In this document: positions 1 through 8,995 of the stretch, one piece after another | How the letters are laid out: each line of letters opens with the position of its first letter | Position numbering within the stretch: the first letter of the stretch is position 1 | Source: Sulfurisoma sediminicola | Lineage (GTDB): Bacteria > Pseudomonadota > Gammaproteobacteria > Burkholderiales > Rhodocyclaceae | Reading direction: 5' to 3' | DNA length: 64,000 nt | Assembly (NCBI RefSeq): GCF_003865015.1 | Contig: NZ_BHVV01000002.1 | Location: forward strand, 310,001 to 374,000 | The notes under the pieces: generated by a model | What the model saw: the letters and a program-made list of their open reading frames with translations, nothing else | What the model was told of the DNA's origin: nothing | Database searches by the model: none | Program-made: the position numbers and the translations under genes

Positions 1-989
1 TCGAGCCGCCGCGCCGCCGCCAGGGCTGCCTCCTCGCTGCCGATCACGGCAGGCACGATCTGGGTGGACGAGGCCAGGGTGTCGATGCCGCGCGCATGCA
101 GGGCGGCGCGCAAGGCGTCGGCCATCGTCGCCAGCCGCGCGCGCTCCACCTCCATGTCCGGCACCAGGTCGAGTGCCGCATCGAGCGCGCCGAACGCGGC
201 CGGCTGAGGCGCAGTGCTGTAGATGAAGCCGGCACAGCGGTTGATCAGCCAGTCGATGAGCGCACGCGAGCCTGCGACGTAGGCGCCGGCGCCGCCCAGG
301 GCCTTGCCCAGCGTGCCCATGACGACGGGCACCTTGCCCGGCGCGAGCATCGCCAGGCCGCGACCCGCCGGGCCGAGCACGCCGGTGGCGTGGGCCTCGT
401 CGAGGTAGAGGATGGCGTCGTGGCGCTCGGCCAAGGCGGCGAGGGCGGGCACGTCGGCGCGGTCGCCGTCCATGCTGAACACCGATTCGGTGACGATGAA
501 CCGAAGTTCGCCGCGATGGACGTTCAGCAGTTCCTCGAGGTGCGCGAGGTCGTTGTGGCGGTAGCGGATCTGGCGCAGTCCCCGGCAGCCGGCGTGCAGG
601 CTGGCGTGGTTAAGGCGGTCGGTGAACACCAGCGGCCTGTGAGTCCCCGCGCCCAGCTCGAACAGCGCCGGCAGTACCGAGCTGTTGAGCTGGAAGCCGC
701 TGGCAAAGACCAGGGCCGCCTCGGCACCCTTGAAGGCGGCGAGGCGCGCCTCGAGTTCGAGCACCTCGCGCGAAGTGCCGGTGACCAGCCGCGAGGCGCG
801 CGAGCCGGCGCCGTGGCGGCGCGTCCACGCGCAGGCGCGCTCGACGAGCAGCGGATGGCGCGAGAGGCCGAGGTAGTCGTTGGAGGAGACGTCGATCAGC
901 AGCGGATCCGGCACGCGGAAAACCCGGCGCTGGCGGGACGCCGCCAGCGCCGCCAGGCGCGCATGGATCAGGTGGTCGAGATCAGCCAT
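1..989 (-). CDS. bioF: 8-amino-7-oxononanoate synthase, 3' end beyond window
   Basis: PLP-dependent condensation of pimeloyl-thioester with L-alanine, the first committed step of the biotin ring pathway (cytoplasm). About 329 codons are visible; the family usually has about 385-400, so the C-terminus lies left of base 1. The protein begins MADLDHLIHAR. It carries the family signatures SNDYLG, DEAHATG and MGTLGKALGG, whose Lys (about K229) is the Schiff-base lysine. The ATG at 989-987 overlaps the last 8 bases of bioA, so the two genes are translationally coupled. Identity is secure from the motifs and from bioA next to it. Confidence 0.93.
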   Translation of the reverse strand, partial: MADLDHLIHARLAALAASRQRRVFRVPDPLLIDVSSNDYLGLSRHPLLVERACAWTRRHGAGSRASRLVTGTSREVLELEARLAAFKGAEAALVFASGFQLNSSVLPALFELGAGTHRPLVFTDRLNHASLHAGCRGLRQIRYRHNDLAHLEELLNVHRGELRFIVTESVFSMDGDRADVPALAALAERHDAILYLDEAHATGVLGPAGRGLAMLAPGKVPVVMGTLGKALGGAGAYVAGSRALIDWLINRCAGFIYSTAPQPAAFGALDAALDLVPDMEVERARLATMADALRAALHARGIDTLASSTQIVPAVIGSEEAALAAARRL

Positions 990-2262
990 GCCCGCGTGAC
1001 GATTGCGACCACTCCGTGACCACTTCGCGCACGGCGGCGGTGAGCGTGGCCAGATCCTCGCGCTCGATGGTGAACGCCGGTGCGAGGTAGACGACGTCGC
1101 CGAAGGGCCGCACCCAGACCCCGCGCGTAACAAATGCCGGGCGCAGGGCCGAGGCCTGGTTCGTCGCCAGCTGTACCACGCCGATCGCGCCCTTGACGCG
1201 GACGTCGACCACACCGGGCAATGCGCGGCAGGGTTCGAGCTCGGCGGCAAGCTGCGCCGCGATCGCGGCGACCTGCTGCAGCCGCGGTTCGCGTTCGAAC
1301 AGGTCGAGCGAGGCATTGGCCGCGGCGCAGGCCAGCGGGTTGCCCATGAAGGTCGGGCCGTGCATGAAGGCGTCGTCGAAGCGATCGGAGCGAAAGGCGT
1401 CGAACACGCGCGTGCCGGCCACGGTGGCGGCCAGCGGCAGCGTGCCGCCGGTCAGCGCCTTGGACAGGCAGATGATGTCGGGCACGACGGCCGCTTCCGC
1501 GCAGGCGACCATGCGTCCCGTGCGGCCGAAGCCGGTCATGATCTCGTCGGCGATCAGCAGCAGGCCGTGGCGGTCGCAGGCAGCGCGGATGAAGGCGAGC
1601 GTCTCGGCGTCGTGGAAGCGCATGCCGCCGGCCCCCTGCACCAGGGGCTCGACGATGACGGCCGCGACCTCGTGGCACTGGGCGGCGAGCACACGCTCGA
1701 ATTCGGCGCGCTCGACCGCCGTGCGCGGCAATTCGGCGAAGCGCTGCACCGTGCGATAGGCGGCGAGGGCGTCATGAAAGCCGCTGGCGGGGTCGGTGAC
1801 CGACAGCGCGCCCAGGGTGTCGCCGTGATAGCCGTGGCGGAAGGCGATGAAGGCATGGCGTTCCTCGCCGCGGTTCTTCCAGAACTGCACCGCCATCTTC
1901 AGGGCGATTTCGACGGCGACCGATCCGGACTCGGAGAAGAAGGCATGTTCGAGATCGCCCGGCAGCAGTGTCGCCAGCCGCGCGGCCAGCGTGTAGCCCG
2001 GCTCGTGGGCGAGGCCGGCGAACATCACGTGGGGCAGCTTGTCGAGCTGCGCGGCGACGGCGGCCCGGATGTGCGGGTGGCCGTAGCCGTGGCAGGCGGT
2101 CCACCACGAGGCGATGCCGTCAATCAGGCCGCGGCCGTCGGCCAGTTCGATGCGTACCCCCGTGGCGCCGACGACGGGCAGCGGCAGCGGCGCGGTCGCC
2201 ATCTGCGCATAGGGCAGCCAGACGTGGTCGAGGGAGAGCCAGGAAGGCGCGGCAGGGGGCAT
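982..2262 (-). CDS. bioA: adenosylmethionine--8-amino-7-oxononanoate aminotransferase
   Basis: Class III PLP aminotransferase that converts KAPA to DAPA with SAM as amino donor, the second biotin ring step. The frame is open further upstream, but the start chosen is ATG 2262 (MPPAAPSWLSLDHVWLPYAQM). This gives 426 aa, the usual family length, and upstream extension would run through the divergent bioD gene. Visible motifs are WLPYAQM at the N-terminus, RHGYHGDT, ADEIMTGFGRTG and LSKALTGG with the PLP lysine at about K268. No good Shine-Dalgarno precedes the start. It is followed by bioF with an 8-base overlap. Confidence 0.95.
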   Translation of the reverse strand: MPPAAPSWLSLDHVWLPYAQMATAPLPLPVVGATGVRIELADGRGLIDGIASWWTACHGYGHPHIRAAVAAQLDKLPHVMFAGLAHEPGYTLAARLATLLPGDLEHAFFSESGSVAVEIALKMAVQFWKNRGEERHAFIAFRHGYHGDTLGALSVTDPASGFHDALAAYRTVQRFAELPRTAVERAEFERVLAAQCHEVAAVIVEPLVQGAGGMRFHDAETLAFIRAACDRHGLLLIADEIMTGFGRTGRMVACAEAAVVPDIICLSKALTGGTLPLAATVAGTRVFDAFRSDRFDDAFMHGPTFMGNPLACAAANASLDLFEREPRLQQVAAIAAQLAAELEPCRALPGVVDVRVKGAIGVVQLATNQASALRPAFVTRGVWVRPFGDVVYLAPAFTIEREDLATLTAAVREVVTEWSQSSRGHG

Positions 2263-2287
2263 GGAGGGAGCCGCTAGAATGGGGGCG
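2263..2287. promoter_or_regulatory. bioA/bioD divergent start region with possible leaderless bioD promoter
   Basis: Only 25 bases separate the divergent bioA and bioD start codons. On the + strand TAGAAT (2275-2280) resembles a -10 box. A transcript starting 7 bases after it would begin at or next to the bioD ATG, that is, leaderless. No convincing -35 box or BirA/BioR-type palindrome is seen. An in-frame ATG at 2279 could add three residues to BioD. Confidence 0.3.
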
Positions 2288-2959
2288 ATGAAACGCGCAC
2301 ATTTTATCACCGCGACCGGCACCGACCTCGGCAAGACCTGGCTGACTGCCGGCGTGGCGGGCGTCTGCGCGGCGCGCGGCGTCGCAGTGCGTGCGCTCAA
2401 GCCGGTGATGAGCGGCTACGATGAAGCGAGTCCCGCATCGAGCGATGCGGGCGTGCTGCTCGACGGTAGCGGCACGGCGGCGGAGGTCGCCAGGATCTCC
2501 CCTTGGCGCTTCGCCGCGCCTCTGTCGCCCGACCGCGCGGCCGCGCTCGAGGGCCGCGCCATCGACTTCGCCGAACTAGTCGGCTGGTGCCGCGGCGAAA
2601 TCGAGCGCAACGAGGGGCTGCTGCTGATCGAGGGCATCGGCGGCGTGATGGTGCCGCTCGACGAACGCCACACAGTGCGCGATCTCGTCGCCGCGCTCGG
2701 CATTCCGGCGCTGCTGGTCGCCGGCACTTATCTCGGTTCCCTGTCGCACACCCTCACGGCGCTGGCGGCGCTGCGCGAGGTCGGCATCGTGCCGGCGGCG
2801 GTCGTGCTCAACGAATCCGCCGGCAGCACGGTCAGCGTCGAGGATGCGGCCGCTTCGCTCGAGCCGCATCTCGGCGCCGTTCGTCTTATCATCGTGCGAC
2901 GCGACGATGCGGCCGGCCTCGAAGGGCTCGCCGATTTCCTGACAAAGGACCTGAAATGA
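2288..2959 (+). CDS. bioD: dethiobiotin synthetase
   Basis: ATP-dependent carboxylation and ring closure of DAPA to dethiobiotin. The protein has 223 aa, the normal length. It shows the P-loop GTDLGKT at residues 11-17, the conserved KPV followed by an acidic stretch, and [12 protein letters not shown], the GxGG motif of the second subdomain. Start ATG 2288 is preferred; ATG 2279 is in frame. It lies divergent from bioA/bioF, so this locus covers three of the four late biotin steps; bioB is not in the window. Its stop overlaps the ubiD start as ATGA, so the two are probably cotranscribed. Confidence 0.95.
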   Translation: MKRAHFITATGTDLGKTWLTAGVAGVCAARGVAVRALKPVMSGYDEASPASSDAGVLLDGSGTAAEVARISPWRFAAPLSPDRAAALEGRAIDFAELVGWCRGEIERNEGLLLIEGIGGVMVPLDERHTVRDLVAALGIPALLVAGTYLGSLSHTLTALAALREVGIVPAAVVLNESAGSTVSVEDAAASLEPHLGAVRLIIVRRDDAAGLEGLADFLTKDLK

Positions 2960-4419
2960 AATACCGCGACCTGCGCGACTTCGTCGCACAACTCGAAGCC
3001 ATCGGCGAACTCAAGCGCGTCGCCGTCGAGGTCGATCCGCACCTCGAGATGACCGAGATCTGCGACCGCGTGCTGCGCGCCGGCGGCCCGGCCATCCTGT
3101 TCGAGAAGCCCAAGGGCGGCACGATGCCGGTGCTGGCCAACCTCTTCGGCACGCCGCGCCGCGTTGCGTTGGGCATGGGCGAGGAATCGACCGAAGCCCT
3201 GCGCGAGGTCGGCAAGCTGCTGGCCTACCTCAAGGAGCCCGAGCCGCCGCGCGGCCTCAAGGACGCCTGGGAAAAGCTGCCGGTGCTGAAGCAGGTGCTC
3301 AACATGGCGCCCAAAATCGTTTCGTCCGCGCCCTGCCAGGAGACGGTGTGGGAAGGAAAGGACGTCGACCTGTCGCGCCTGCCGATCCAGACCTGCTGGC
3401 CCGGCGACGCCGGGCCGCTGATCACCTGGGGCCTGGTGGTGACGCGCGGCCCGCACAAGCCGCGGCAGAACCTCGGCATCTACCGCCAGCAGGTGATCGG
3501 CCCCAACAAGGTGATCATGCGCTGGCTCGCCCATCGCGGCGGCGCGCTGGACTTCCGCGACCACTGCCAGCAGAACCCCGGCCAGCCCTTCCCCGTCGCC
3601 GTGGTGATCGGCGCCGACCCGGCGACCATCCTCGGCGCCGTGACGCCCGTGCCCGATTCGCTCTCCGAGTACCAGTTCGCCGGCCTGCTGCGCGGCGCCA
3701 AGACCGAGCTGGTGAAGTGCCTCGGCTCCGACCTGCAGGTGCCCGCCACCGCCGAGATCGTGCTCGAAGGTTTCATCGCGCCGAACGAAACCGCCCCCGA
3801 AGGCCCGTTCGGCGACCACACCGGCTACTACAACGAGGTCGCCGAGTTCCCGGTGTTCACCGTCGAGCGCATCACGCTGCGGCGCGATCCGATCTACCAC
3901 AGCACCTATACCGGCAAGCCGCCCGACGAGCCGGCGATGCTCGGCGTCGCGCTCAACGAAGTCTTCGTGCCGCTGCTGCAGAAGCAGTTTCCCGAGATCA
4001 CCGATTTCTACCTGCCGCCCGAGGGTTGCTCCTACCGCCTGGCCGTGGTGAGCATGAAGAAGCAGTACCCCGGCCACGCCAAGCGCGTGATGTTCGGCAT
4101 CTGGAGCTTCCTGCGCCAGTTCATGTACACCAAGCTCATCATCGTCACCGACGACGACGTCGACATCCGCGACTGGAAGGAAGTGATCTGGGCGCTGACC
4201 ACGCGCGTCGACGCGGCGCGCGACACGCTCATCGCCGAGAACACGCCGATCGACTACCTCGACTTCGCCTCGCCGGTCGCCGGCCTGGGCAGCAAGATGG
4301 GCATCGACGCCACCAACAAGTGGCCGGGCGAGACGAACCGCGAGTGGGGCCGCCCCATCGTCATGGACGCGGACGTGAAGCGGCGCGTCGATGAACTGTG
4401 GGGCAAGCTCGGCTTGTAG
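2956..4419 (+). CDS. ubiD: 4-hydroxy-3-polyprenylbenzoate decarboxylase (UbiD)
   Basis: Prenylated-FMN-dependent decarboxylase of the ubiquinone pathway. The true start is ATG 2956 ([10 protein letters not shown]), inside the bioD stop, although the frame is open further upstream. Length is 487 aa against about 490-500 for the family. UbiD signatures include [34 protein letters not shown] and [11 protein letters not shown], which lie in the cofactor-binding region with the conserved Arg/Glu residues of the family. The partner flavin prenyltransferase UbiX is not in the window. Coupling to bioD has no obvious pathway logic and is probably a chromosomal-context link. Confidence 0.93.
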   Translation: MKYRDLRDFVAQLEAIGELKRVAVEVDPHLEMTEICDRVLRAGGPAILFEKPKGGTMPVLANLFGTPRRVALGMGEESTEALREVGKLLAYLKEPEPPRGLKDAWEKLPVLKQVLNMAPKIVSSAPCQETVWEGKDVDLSRLPIQTCWPGDAGPLITWGLVVTRGPHKPRQNLGIYRQQVIGPNKVIMRWLAHRGGALDFRDHCQQNPGQPFPVAVVIGADPATILGAVTPVPDSLSEYQFAGLLRGAKTELVKCLGSDLQVPATAEIVLEGFIAPNETAPEGPFGDHTGYYNEVAEFPVFTVERITLRRDPIYHSTYTGKPPDEPAMLGVALNEVFVPLLQKQFPEITDFYLPPEGCSYRLAVVSMKKQYPGHAKRVMFGIWSFLRQFMYTKLIIVTDDDVDIRDWKEVIWALTTRVDAARDTLIAENTPIDYLDFASPVAGLGSKMGIDATNKWPGETNREWGRPIVMDADVKRRVDELWGKLGL

Positions 4420-4762
4420 CGGCGGTGCCGGTGGCGCCGTCCCGCTAGCGCCGACTTTTCTCGATCAGCCAAGTCGTAGTGCGGGCGGTTTAGCGCCTGA
4501 AGAAACAGTCGCCCAGGTACGCAGCTACGTCCGGTCCTCGGCCATTGCAGCCGGTTGGTCGCCAAGCCCCATGAGGCCGATGATTGCACCCAAGCCGGCT
4601 TATGATGTTTTCAAACCCTTTGGCCTCTTACCGTTCACAAAGCTGTCACCCAGAAAAAGCACAGCAATCGGGAAGAATTAAGACAGGGCAAGAAATCGGT
4701 AGATGCCATTAACCACGAATTTGCGCCGGATTTCGGACAGGGAGTCCATCAGTGGTGCTCTT
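4420..4762. other. 343-base gap between convergent ubiD and response-regulator genes
   Basis: No credible gene is seen. The left part holds one short copy of the dispersed GCCGACTTTT repeat (4433-4461). The rest is lower in G+C than ubiD, and composition shifts here toward that of the following 13 kb, so it may be the left border of an acquired block. No strong intrinsic terminator was found. Confidence 0.5.
4433..4461 (+). repeat. dispersed repeat, short form (copy a)
   Basis: CGCCGTCCCGCTAGCGCC followed by GACTTTTC. It matches the copies at 24379, 40121 and 63854 apart from scattered substitutions and lies just after ubiD. GGCGC and GCGCC arms can pair ahead of the T-run, so it may work as a weak terminator. 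Confidence 0.6.
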
Positions 4763-5371
4763 CTACCTTGGGCCGTTCAGCCCCAGCGTCATGCGTACCA
4801 GCTGGGGTACGCCTTCAGCCTTGAGCTTCGCCATCAGCCTCGCTTTATGTACCTCAACTGTCCGCGCGCTAATGCCCAGTTCCACGGCAATGTCGCGGTT
4901 GTGCTTCCCGGCCACAACCAGTTCCATTACCTCGCGCTCCCTCGGTGTCAGTTCGGCCATTTGTGCGGCGACGCGCTCGCTCTGCTTCTTTTCCTGGAGG
5001 CTGGCATCCTGATACGCATAGGCCTCTTCAATGGCCTTCAGCAGGCGCGTTTCGTCCAAAGGCTTTTCGAGGAAGTCCACAGCCTCTGCACGAAAAGCCT
5101 CGCGGGCTGACGACACATCGCCATGGCCGGTGATGATCACCGCCGGAATGCCACAGCCAATGTCGCGCAACTTCTGCTGCAGTTCCAGCCCATTCATGCC
5201 GGGCATGCGGATATCGATAAGCAGGCAGCCGTGCCAGTCGGGCTGATAGGCATTGAGAAAACTGGCCGCATCCGCAAAAAAGGCTGTGCGATAGCCACGC
5301 AAACCCAGCAACAGGCCGAGTGCATCGCGCACCGAGGCGTCGTCATCGATGATGAAGACGGTGTTATCCAT
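4763..5371 (-). CDS. FixJ/TodT-type two-component response regulator
   Basis: 202 aa; an N-terminal receiver domain (about 1-120) and a C-terminal LuxR-type helix-turn-helix (about 140-200). The receiver keeps the acidic pair IDDDASVRD, the phospho-Asp in LIDIRMPGMNG, the Thr in IITGHGD and the Lys in EKP. The HTH shows LTPREREVMELVVAGKHNRDIA and GISARTVEVHKARLMAKL, typical of FixJ/NarL DNA-binding domains. It overlaps the 3' end of the sensor kinase gene by 8 bases, so it is that kinase's cognate regulator. The nearest likely targets are its own operon and divergent nhaD, where inverted repeats lie between the genes. The input signal is unknown. Confidence 0.9.
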   Translation of the reverse strand: MDNTVFIIDDDASVRDALGLLLGLRGYRTAFFADAASFLNAYQPDWHGCLLIDIRMPGMNGLELQQKLRDIGCGIPAVIITGHGDVSSAREAFRAEAVDFLEKPLDETRLLKAIEEAYAYQDASLQEKKQSERVAAQMAELTPREREVMELVVAGKHNRDIAVELGISARTVEVHKARLMAKLKAEGVPQLVRMTLGLNGPR

Positions 5372-6974
5372 GTATAGATTCCCTCATGGGATCGATGGGT
5401 AAGGCAAGTATGAAGCAACCGTGGCCACCGGCCTCGGCAACCAATGTTCCGCCATGCGCTTCGGCGATGGCGCGGCTGATCGCCAAGCCTAGCCCCAGGC
5501 CGCTGGACTTGGTCGAGACAAACGGCTCGAAGGCAGCATCGGATAGCGCGGCCGTCAGTCCGGGGCCGGTGTCTTCTATGCGGATATGAAGCTGATCCCC
5601 ACCGGTGAGCGTCGATGACAGCGTGACACGCCGCCCCCCTTCGGGATTGCCGGCAACCGCATCGAACGCATTGGCGAGCAGGTTTCTGAGGACGACCTCT
5701 ATCTGCAGCCGGTCGGCATGAAGCACCAATTCCGGGACAATGCTTGCGGTCAGCTCGACACCTAGGGACGGGGCCTTGGCACGAAATGGCTGGAGGACCG
5801 TCTCCATCAGTTCACTGAGCGGAATGCGTTCCAGCTGGGTCGTGCCTGTCCGAAAGAAGTCCCTGAGACGGCGAACGACCTCGGCCGCGCGCCCTGCTTC
5901 GCTGACCATGCGGCTGATGACATCGCGCAACTGTTCACTGCCCCCATCACGTTGCATGATTTGTTCGCTAGCCGAGCCATAAGCCGTCAGCGCAGTCAAA
6001 GGCTGATTGAGTTCATGGGCAATCGCGGCTGCCATTTCTCCGGCCGCCGCAAGTCGTAAAGTCTGGCGCAACTCGGATGCAGCACGTCGCTGCTCGTCGA
6101 CGGCGACGCCAATCAGGAAGCCGACTCCAGCCAACAGGAGGGAACGCATTTGGAGTTCGAATACCGTGATCCCGAGTGATCCCCAGACCCAGCCGGCCAG
6201 GAGCATGCCCAACTGCAAGAAGGACGCGCAGAAGACGGCCCCCAGCAGCCCTTGGCGTGATGCTGCCCAGACCAGGGGCAGAAAGAGCACGTAGACGTAG
6301 CGGTTCTGCACAGGATCGCTGGGCACAAAAACCAACCAGAGAGAGGCCAGCGCCAGCAACGCATAGCCAGCTGTCTCCCAGCGGATGATTACCGTTCGAA
6401 AGATCGATCTTCGCTGCGCATCCAGGAGCCACCACAGCAGTGGAAGTGTGACGAAGATTCCGACGCCGTCGCCGACCCAGAATCGCAGCACAGCGTTACT
6501 CCACTCCTCAGTCGGCATCAGACCAAACGCCGCAAGGCCCGATACGAACACCAGGCTGTTCGCCAGTGATCCGAGCACGACGATGGTGACCCAACGCACA
6601 AGGCTCGGACGGTCGACAAACATGCCACCTTCCGGAATATGGCGCTTGAGCATCAGCCCGATGCCGACATAGCCCATGGTTAACAGGGCATCGAGCACGA
6701 CAACTTCCAGAATCGAAGCCGCGAGATCCCGCACCACCAGATCGCTCACCAGGAGAGCAACAAAAAGCGTGATTGCGCCGCCGGCACCACCGCGCAGCAA
6801 ATAGAGGAGGCCGAGCGCCGGTGCCGGATTCCATGGTGTGATGTTGAGGCGGTGCAGTGGATCGATGAAGCTGGCCCAGTCGAGTGTCACGTAGGCCGCA
6901 CAAAACGCGACCGCCCATGCCCAACGTAGCCAGCCGGGTTCTCCCCGGACCTGTGGCGGATTCCTGTCCAACAA
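5364..6974 (-). CDS. MASE1-domain sensor histidine kinase
   Basis: 536 aa membrane kinase. Residues about 15-290 form eight or so hydrophobic helices of the MASE1 type (WAWAVAFCAAYVTLDW...FWVGDGVG). HisKA follows with phospho-His at about H320 in AAIAHELNQPLTAL, then a HATPase with N box NLLANAFDAV and G boxes DTGPGL and GLGLGLAIS. MASE1 ligands are generally unknown. The start is TTG with GGGGAG a few bases upstream; no in-frame ATG occurs before the membrane domain. It forms an operon with the FixJ-type regulator (8-base overlap) and is divergent from nhaD, which suggests control of ion homeostasis. Confidence 0.88.
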   Translation of the reverse strand: MLDRNPPQVRGEPGWLRWAWAVAFCAAYVTLDWASFIDPLHRLNITPWNPAPALGLLYLLRGGAGGAITLFVALLVSDLVVRDLAASILEVVVLDALLTMGYVGIGLMLKRHIPEGGMFVDRPSLVRWVTIVVLGSLANSLVFVSGLAAFGLMPTEEWSNAVLRFWVGDGVGIFVTLPLLWWLLDAQRRSIFRTVIIRWETAGYALLALASLWLVFVPSDPVQNRYVYVLFLPLVWAASRQGLLGAVFCASFLQLGMLLAGWVWGSLGITVFELQMRSLLLAGVGFLIGVAVDEQRRAASELRQTLRLAAAGEMAAAIAHELNQPLTALTAYGSASEQIMQRDGGSEQLRDVISRMVSEAGRAAEVVRRLRDFFRTGTTQLERIPLSELMETVLQPFRAKAPSLGVELTASIVPELVLHADRLQIEVVLRNLLANAFDAVAGNPEGGRRVTLSSTLTGGDQLHIRIEDTGPGLTAALSDAAFEPFVSTKSSGLGLGLAISRAIAEAHGGTLVAEAGGHGCFILALPIDPMRESIHG

Positions 6975-7042
6975 CGCTCCCCGTATCGTGCTTCGCTTCG
7001 TGATTGATCGTAACCGGAGAACAGATTAGGGGGTTCACCAGA

Positions 7043-7093
7043 ACCCGTAAAGGGTGCCGTTCCACACGAATCAGCTGTAAGGGTTGCCCTTAC
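7043..7093. promoter_or_regulatory. two inverted repeats between the kinase operon and nhaD (candidate operators)
   Basis: ACCC-GTAAA-GGGT (7043-7055) and GTAAGGG-TTG-CCCTTAC (7077-7093, perfect 7-base arms) lie in the 262-base divergent region. Both contain GTAA(A)GGGT, so they look like related sites for one dimeric regulator, most simply the FixJ-type regulator. No clear sigma-70 boxes could be assigned around them. Confidence 0.4.
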
Positions 7094-7236
7094 GTTGCCT
7101 CCCCAATATCTAAGCACGGCCGGATTTCTTAAGATTCGGTAACTCAAAAAAGACCATGGTCACGCCGCGTCGTGCCCCCGGATCCGCTACCCGCTACCGC
7201 CGTCGTTCTGACCCCTATACGTTCGGGAATATTGAA

Positions 7237-8520
7237 ATGATCACCGCTCTCGTCATCGTTTTCGTCATCGCGTACTCGGCCATCGCTGTGGAGCATCCGA
7301 TCAAGATCAACAAGTCAGCGTCGGCCTTGGTAGGCGCCGGGCTGTTGTGGACCATCTATGCCTTGTCGATGAACGATGCGCAGGCCGTCAGTGGGCAACT
7401 CAGCGAGTCGCTGATGGGAACCGCGCAGATCGTGTTTTTTCTGATGGGTGCCATGACCATCGTCGAGGTCGTCGATGCTCACAATGGCTTTGAAGTCATC
7501 ACCCGGCGCATCCGCACATCCCAGCTGGCCACTCTCATGTGGCTGGTGGGTTTCGTCACATTTTTCCTGAGTGCCGTTCTTGACAACCTGACCACGACCA
7601 TCGTCATGATCTCCTTGGTACGCAAGCTGCTGGCCAAGCACGATGATCGTCTCTTCTTCGCCGGCATCATCGTAATCGCCGCCAACTCTGGAGGCGCCTG
7701 GTCGCCGATCGGCGACGTGACGACCACCATGCTGTGGATTGGCGGCCAGATCACCACCCTGGCCATCATCAAGTCGGTGTTCCTGCCGTCCATGGCAAGC
7801 ATGATCGTGCCTTTGGGTATCACGGCCTATGCACTGCGCGGGCGCACAGTCGAGGCGCCACCGCTCAAGGAAAGTGACCATGGCCTGCACACCACCGAGT
7901 TCGAACGGAATCTCATGTTCTCCATGGGGATCGGCATCCTGGTCGCTGTGCCGGCCTTCAAGACTGTGACTCATTTGCCCCCGTTCATGGGCATCCTGTT
8001 TGGCTTGGGCATCCTTTGGCTGGTCGGCGATCTGGTACATCGACACAAGGAGGATGAAACCAAGCAGCATCTCACCCTGGTCCATGCCCTGAGCAGGATC
8101 GACATGAGCTCGATTGTGTTCTTCATCGGCATCCTGCTCGCGGTCGCCACACTGGAGCACACACACATCCTGACCGCCCTGGCCCGCTGGCTCGATCAGG
8201 CCGTGGGGAGGCAGGACATCATCGTCCTCATCATCGGGATCGTCAGTGCAATTGTCGACAACGTCCCGTTGGTGGCCGCTTCCATGGGCATGTATAGCCT
8301 AACGCAGTTCCCGGCCGATCACTTCCTGTGGGAGTTCCTCGCCTACTGCGCCGGCACCGGTGGCTCCATTCTCATCATCGGTTCCGCCGCCGGTGTGGCT
8401 GCGATGGGCTTGGAGAAGATCCACTTCTTCTGGTACGTCAAGAAAATGAGCGGTCTGGCACTGGTCGGGTATTTCGCCGGTGCCGGGGTCTATCTCGTGC
8501 AGTACCAGTTAATGCACTGA
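7237..8520 (+). CDS. nhaD: NhaD-type Na+/H+ antiporter
   Basis: 427 aa polytopic membrane protein of the ArsB/NhaD ion-transporter superfamily that exchanges Na+ (or Li+) for protons. Start ATG 7237 (MITALVIVFVIAYSAIAVEHPIKINKS) is chosen over an upstream in-frame ATG at 7156, because an Arg-rich non-membrane extension would be atypical. Family features include EHPIKINK, LDNLTTTIVM, NSGGAWSPIGDVTTTMLW and a second half with IVDNVPLVAASMGMY and GTGGSILIIGSAAGV. These two halves form an inverted repeat with conserved Asp/Asn in discontinuous helices. It lies divergent from a MASE1 kinase/regulator pair that may control it, and heads a run of stress-related genes. Confidence 0.88.
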   Translation: MITALVIVFVIAYSAIAVEHPIKINKSASALVGAGLLWTIYALSMNDAQAVSGQLSESLMGTAQIVFFLMGAMTIVEVVDAHNGFEVITRRIRTSQLATLMWLVGFVTFFLSAVLDNLTTTIVMISLVRKLLAKHDDRLFFAGIIVIAANSGGAWSPIGDVTTTMLWIGGQITTLAIIKSVFLPSMASMIVPLGITAYALRGRTVEAPPLKESDHGLHTTEFERNLMFSMGIGILVAVPAFKTVTHLPPFMGILFGLGILWLVGDLVHRHKEDETKQHLTLVHALSRIDMSSIVFFIGILLAVATLEHTHILTALARWLDQAVGRQDIIVLIIGIVSAIVDNVPLVAASMGMYSLTQFPADHFLWEFLAYCAGTGGSILIIGSAAGVAAMGLEKIHFFWYVKKMSGLALVGYFAGAGVYLVQYQLMH

Positions 8521-8525
8521 TTGGC

Positions 8526-8918
8526 ATGCCCAAACTGAAGACGATAAATGCCACGAGAACAATGCTCAGGCGCAGCTTCTGGACCTGGGCGATCCCGCGT
8601 CTTGTCGAACTGCCACCGTCCAGCTGGGACAGCGCGATACGCAATGCCCGGCAGATTGATTTCGATGGGGTCGAGCGGATCGGCATCATTTCCGGCGTTG
8701 CCTTTGTCGCCTACCTGCTGCGTGTCAGTCCGGAGCAGGCCGCTTCGATGACCTTGCCCATGATCTATTTCGTCCAGTTCGTTGAAGCAGTGCCTCTGCT
8801 CTTTCTGATAGTCGGCCCGGTATTTCTGCGACGGTCGCGTCGTGGCATTGACCTGGCAATAGAAGGCCATCGGGGACGGGCGGTGCAGCGCCCAGACCTT
8901 CAATCCGGGAACAAGTAA
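8526..8918 (+). CDS. small membrane protein of unknown function
   Basis: 130 aa, not recognised. The start ATG 8526 lies 5 bases after the nhaD stop, so it is probably cotranscribed; ATG 8562 (MLRRSFWTW) is an alternative. An amphipathic N-terminal half (RSFWTWAIPRLVELPPSSWDS) is followed by two hydrophobic stretches, about residues 52-68 and 76-100, the latter ending in a positively charged RRSRRG motif. The C-terminal 25 residues are polar. Because of its place directly after nhaD it could be an accessory of the antiporter, but nothing in the sequence shows this. Confidence 0.6.
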   Translation: MPKLKTINATRTMLRRSFWTWAIPRLVELPPSSWDSAIRNARQIDFDGVERIGIISGVAFVAYLLRVSPEQAASMTLPMIYFVQFVEAVPLLFLIVGPVFLRRSRRGIDLAIEGHRGRAVQRPDLQSGNK

Positions 8919-8936
8919 GTCAGCCAGGAGCGTCCG

Positions 8937-8995
8937 ATGAAAAATGTACTCATGGCCCTCGTCAGGTCCCCATGACTAACTATCTATCCAGATGA
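8937..8995 (+). promoter_or_regulatory. two overlapping mini-ORFs leading into the UspA-like gene
   Basis: After AGGAG, ATG 8937 opens a 12-residue ORF (MKNVLMALVRSP) ending TGA 8975. This overlaps as ATGA an ORF of 7 residues (MTNYLSR, 8972-8995), whose TGA again overlaps as ATGA the next gene's ATG 8992. The following gene has no Shine-Dalgarno of its own, so its translation may depend on ribosomes passing through this chain. Confidence 0.45.

Noticed and set aside
96-1019. Long + strand open frame over bioF
   Set aside because: Antisense shadow in high-G+C DNA; the minus frame has full BioF motifs.
2728-4077. Long minus-strand frame (about 450 codons) over ubiD
   Set aside because: Low-complexity His/Gly/Arg composition typical of antisense shadow; UbiD motifs are on the + strand.
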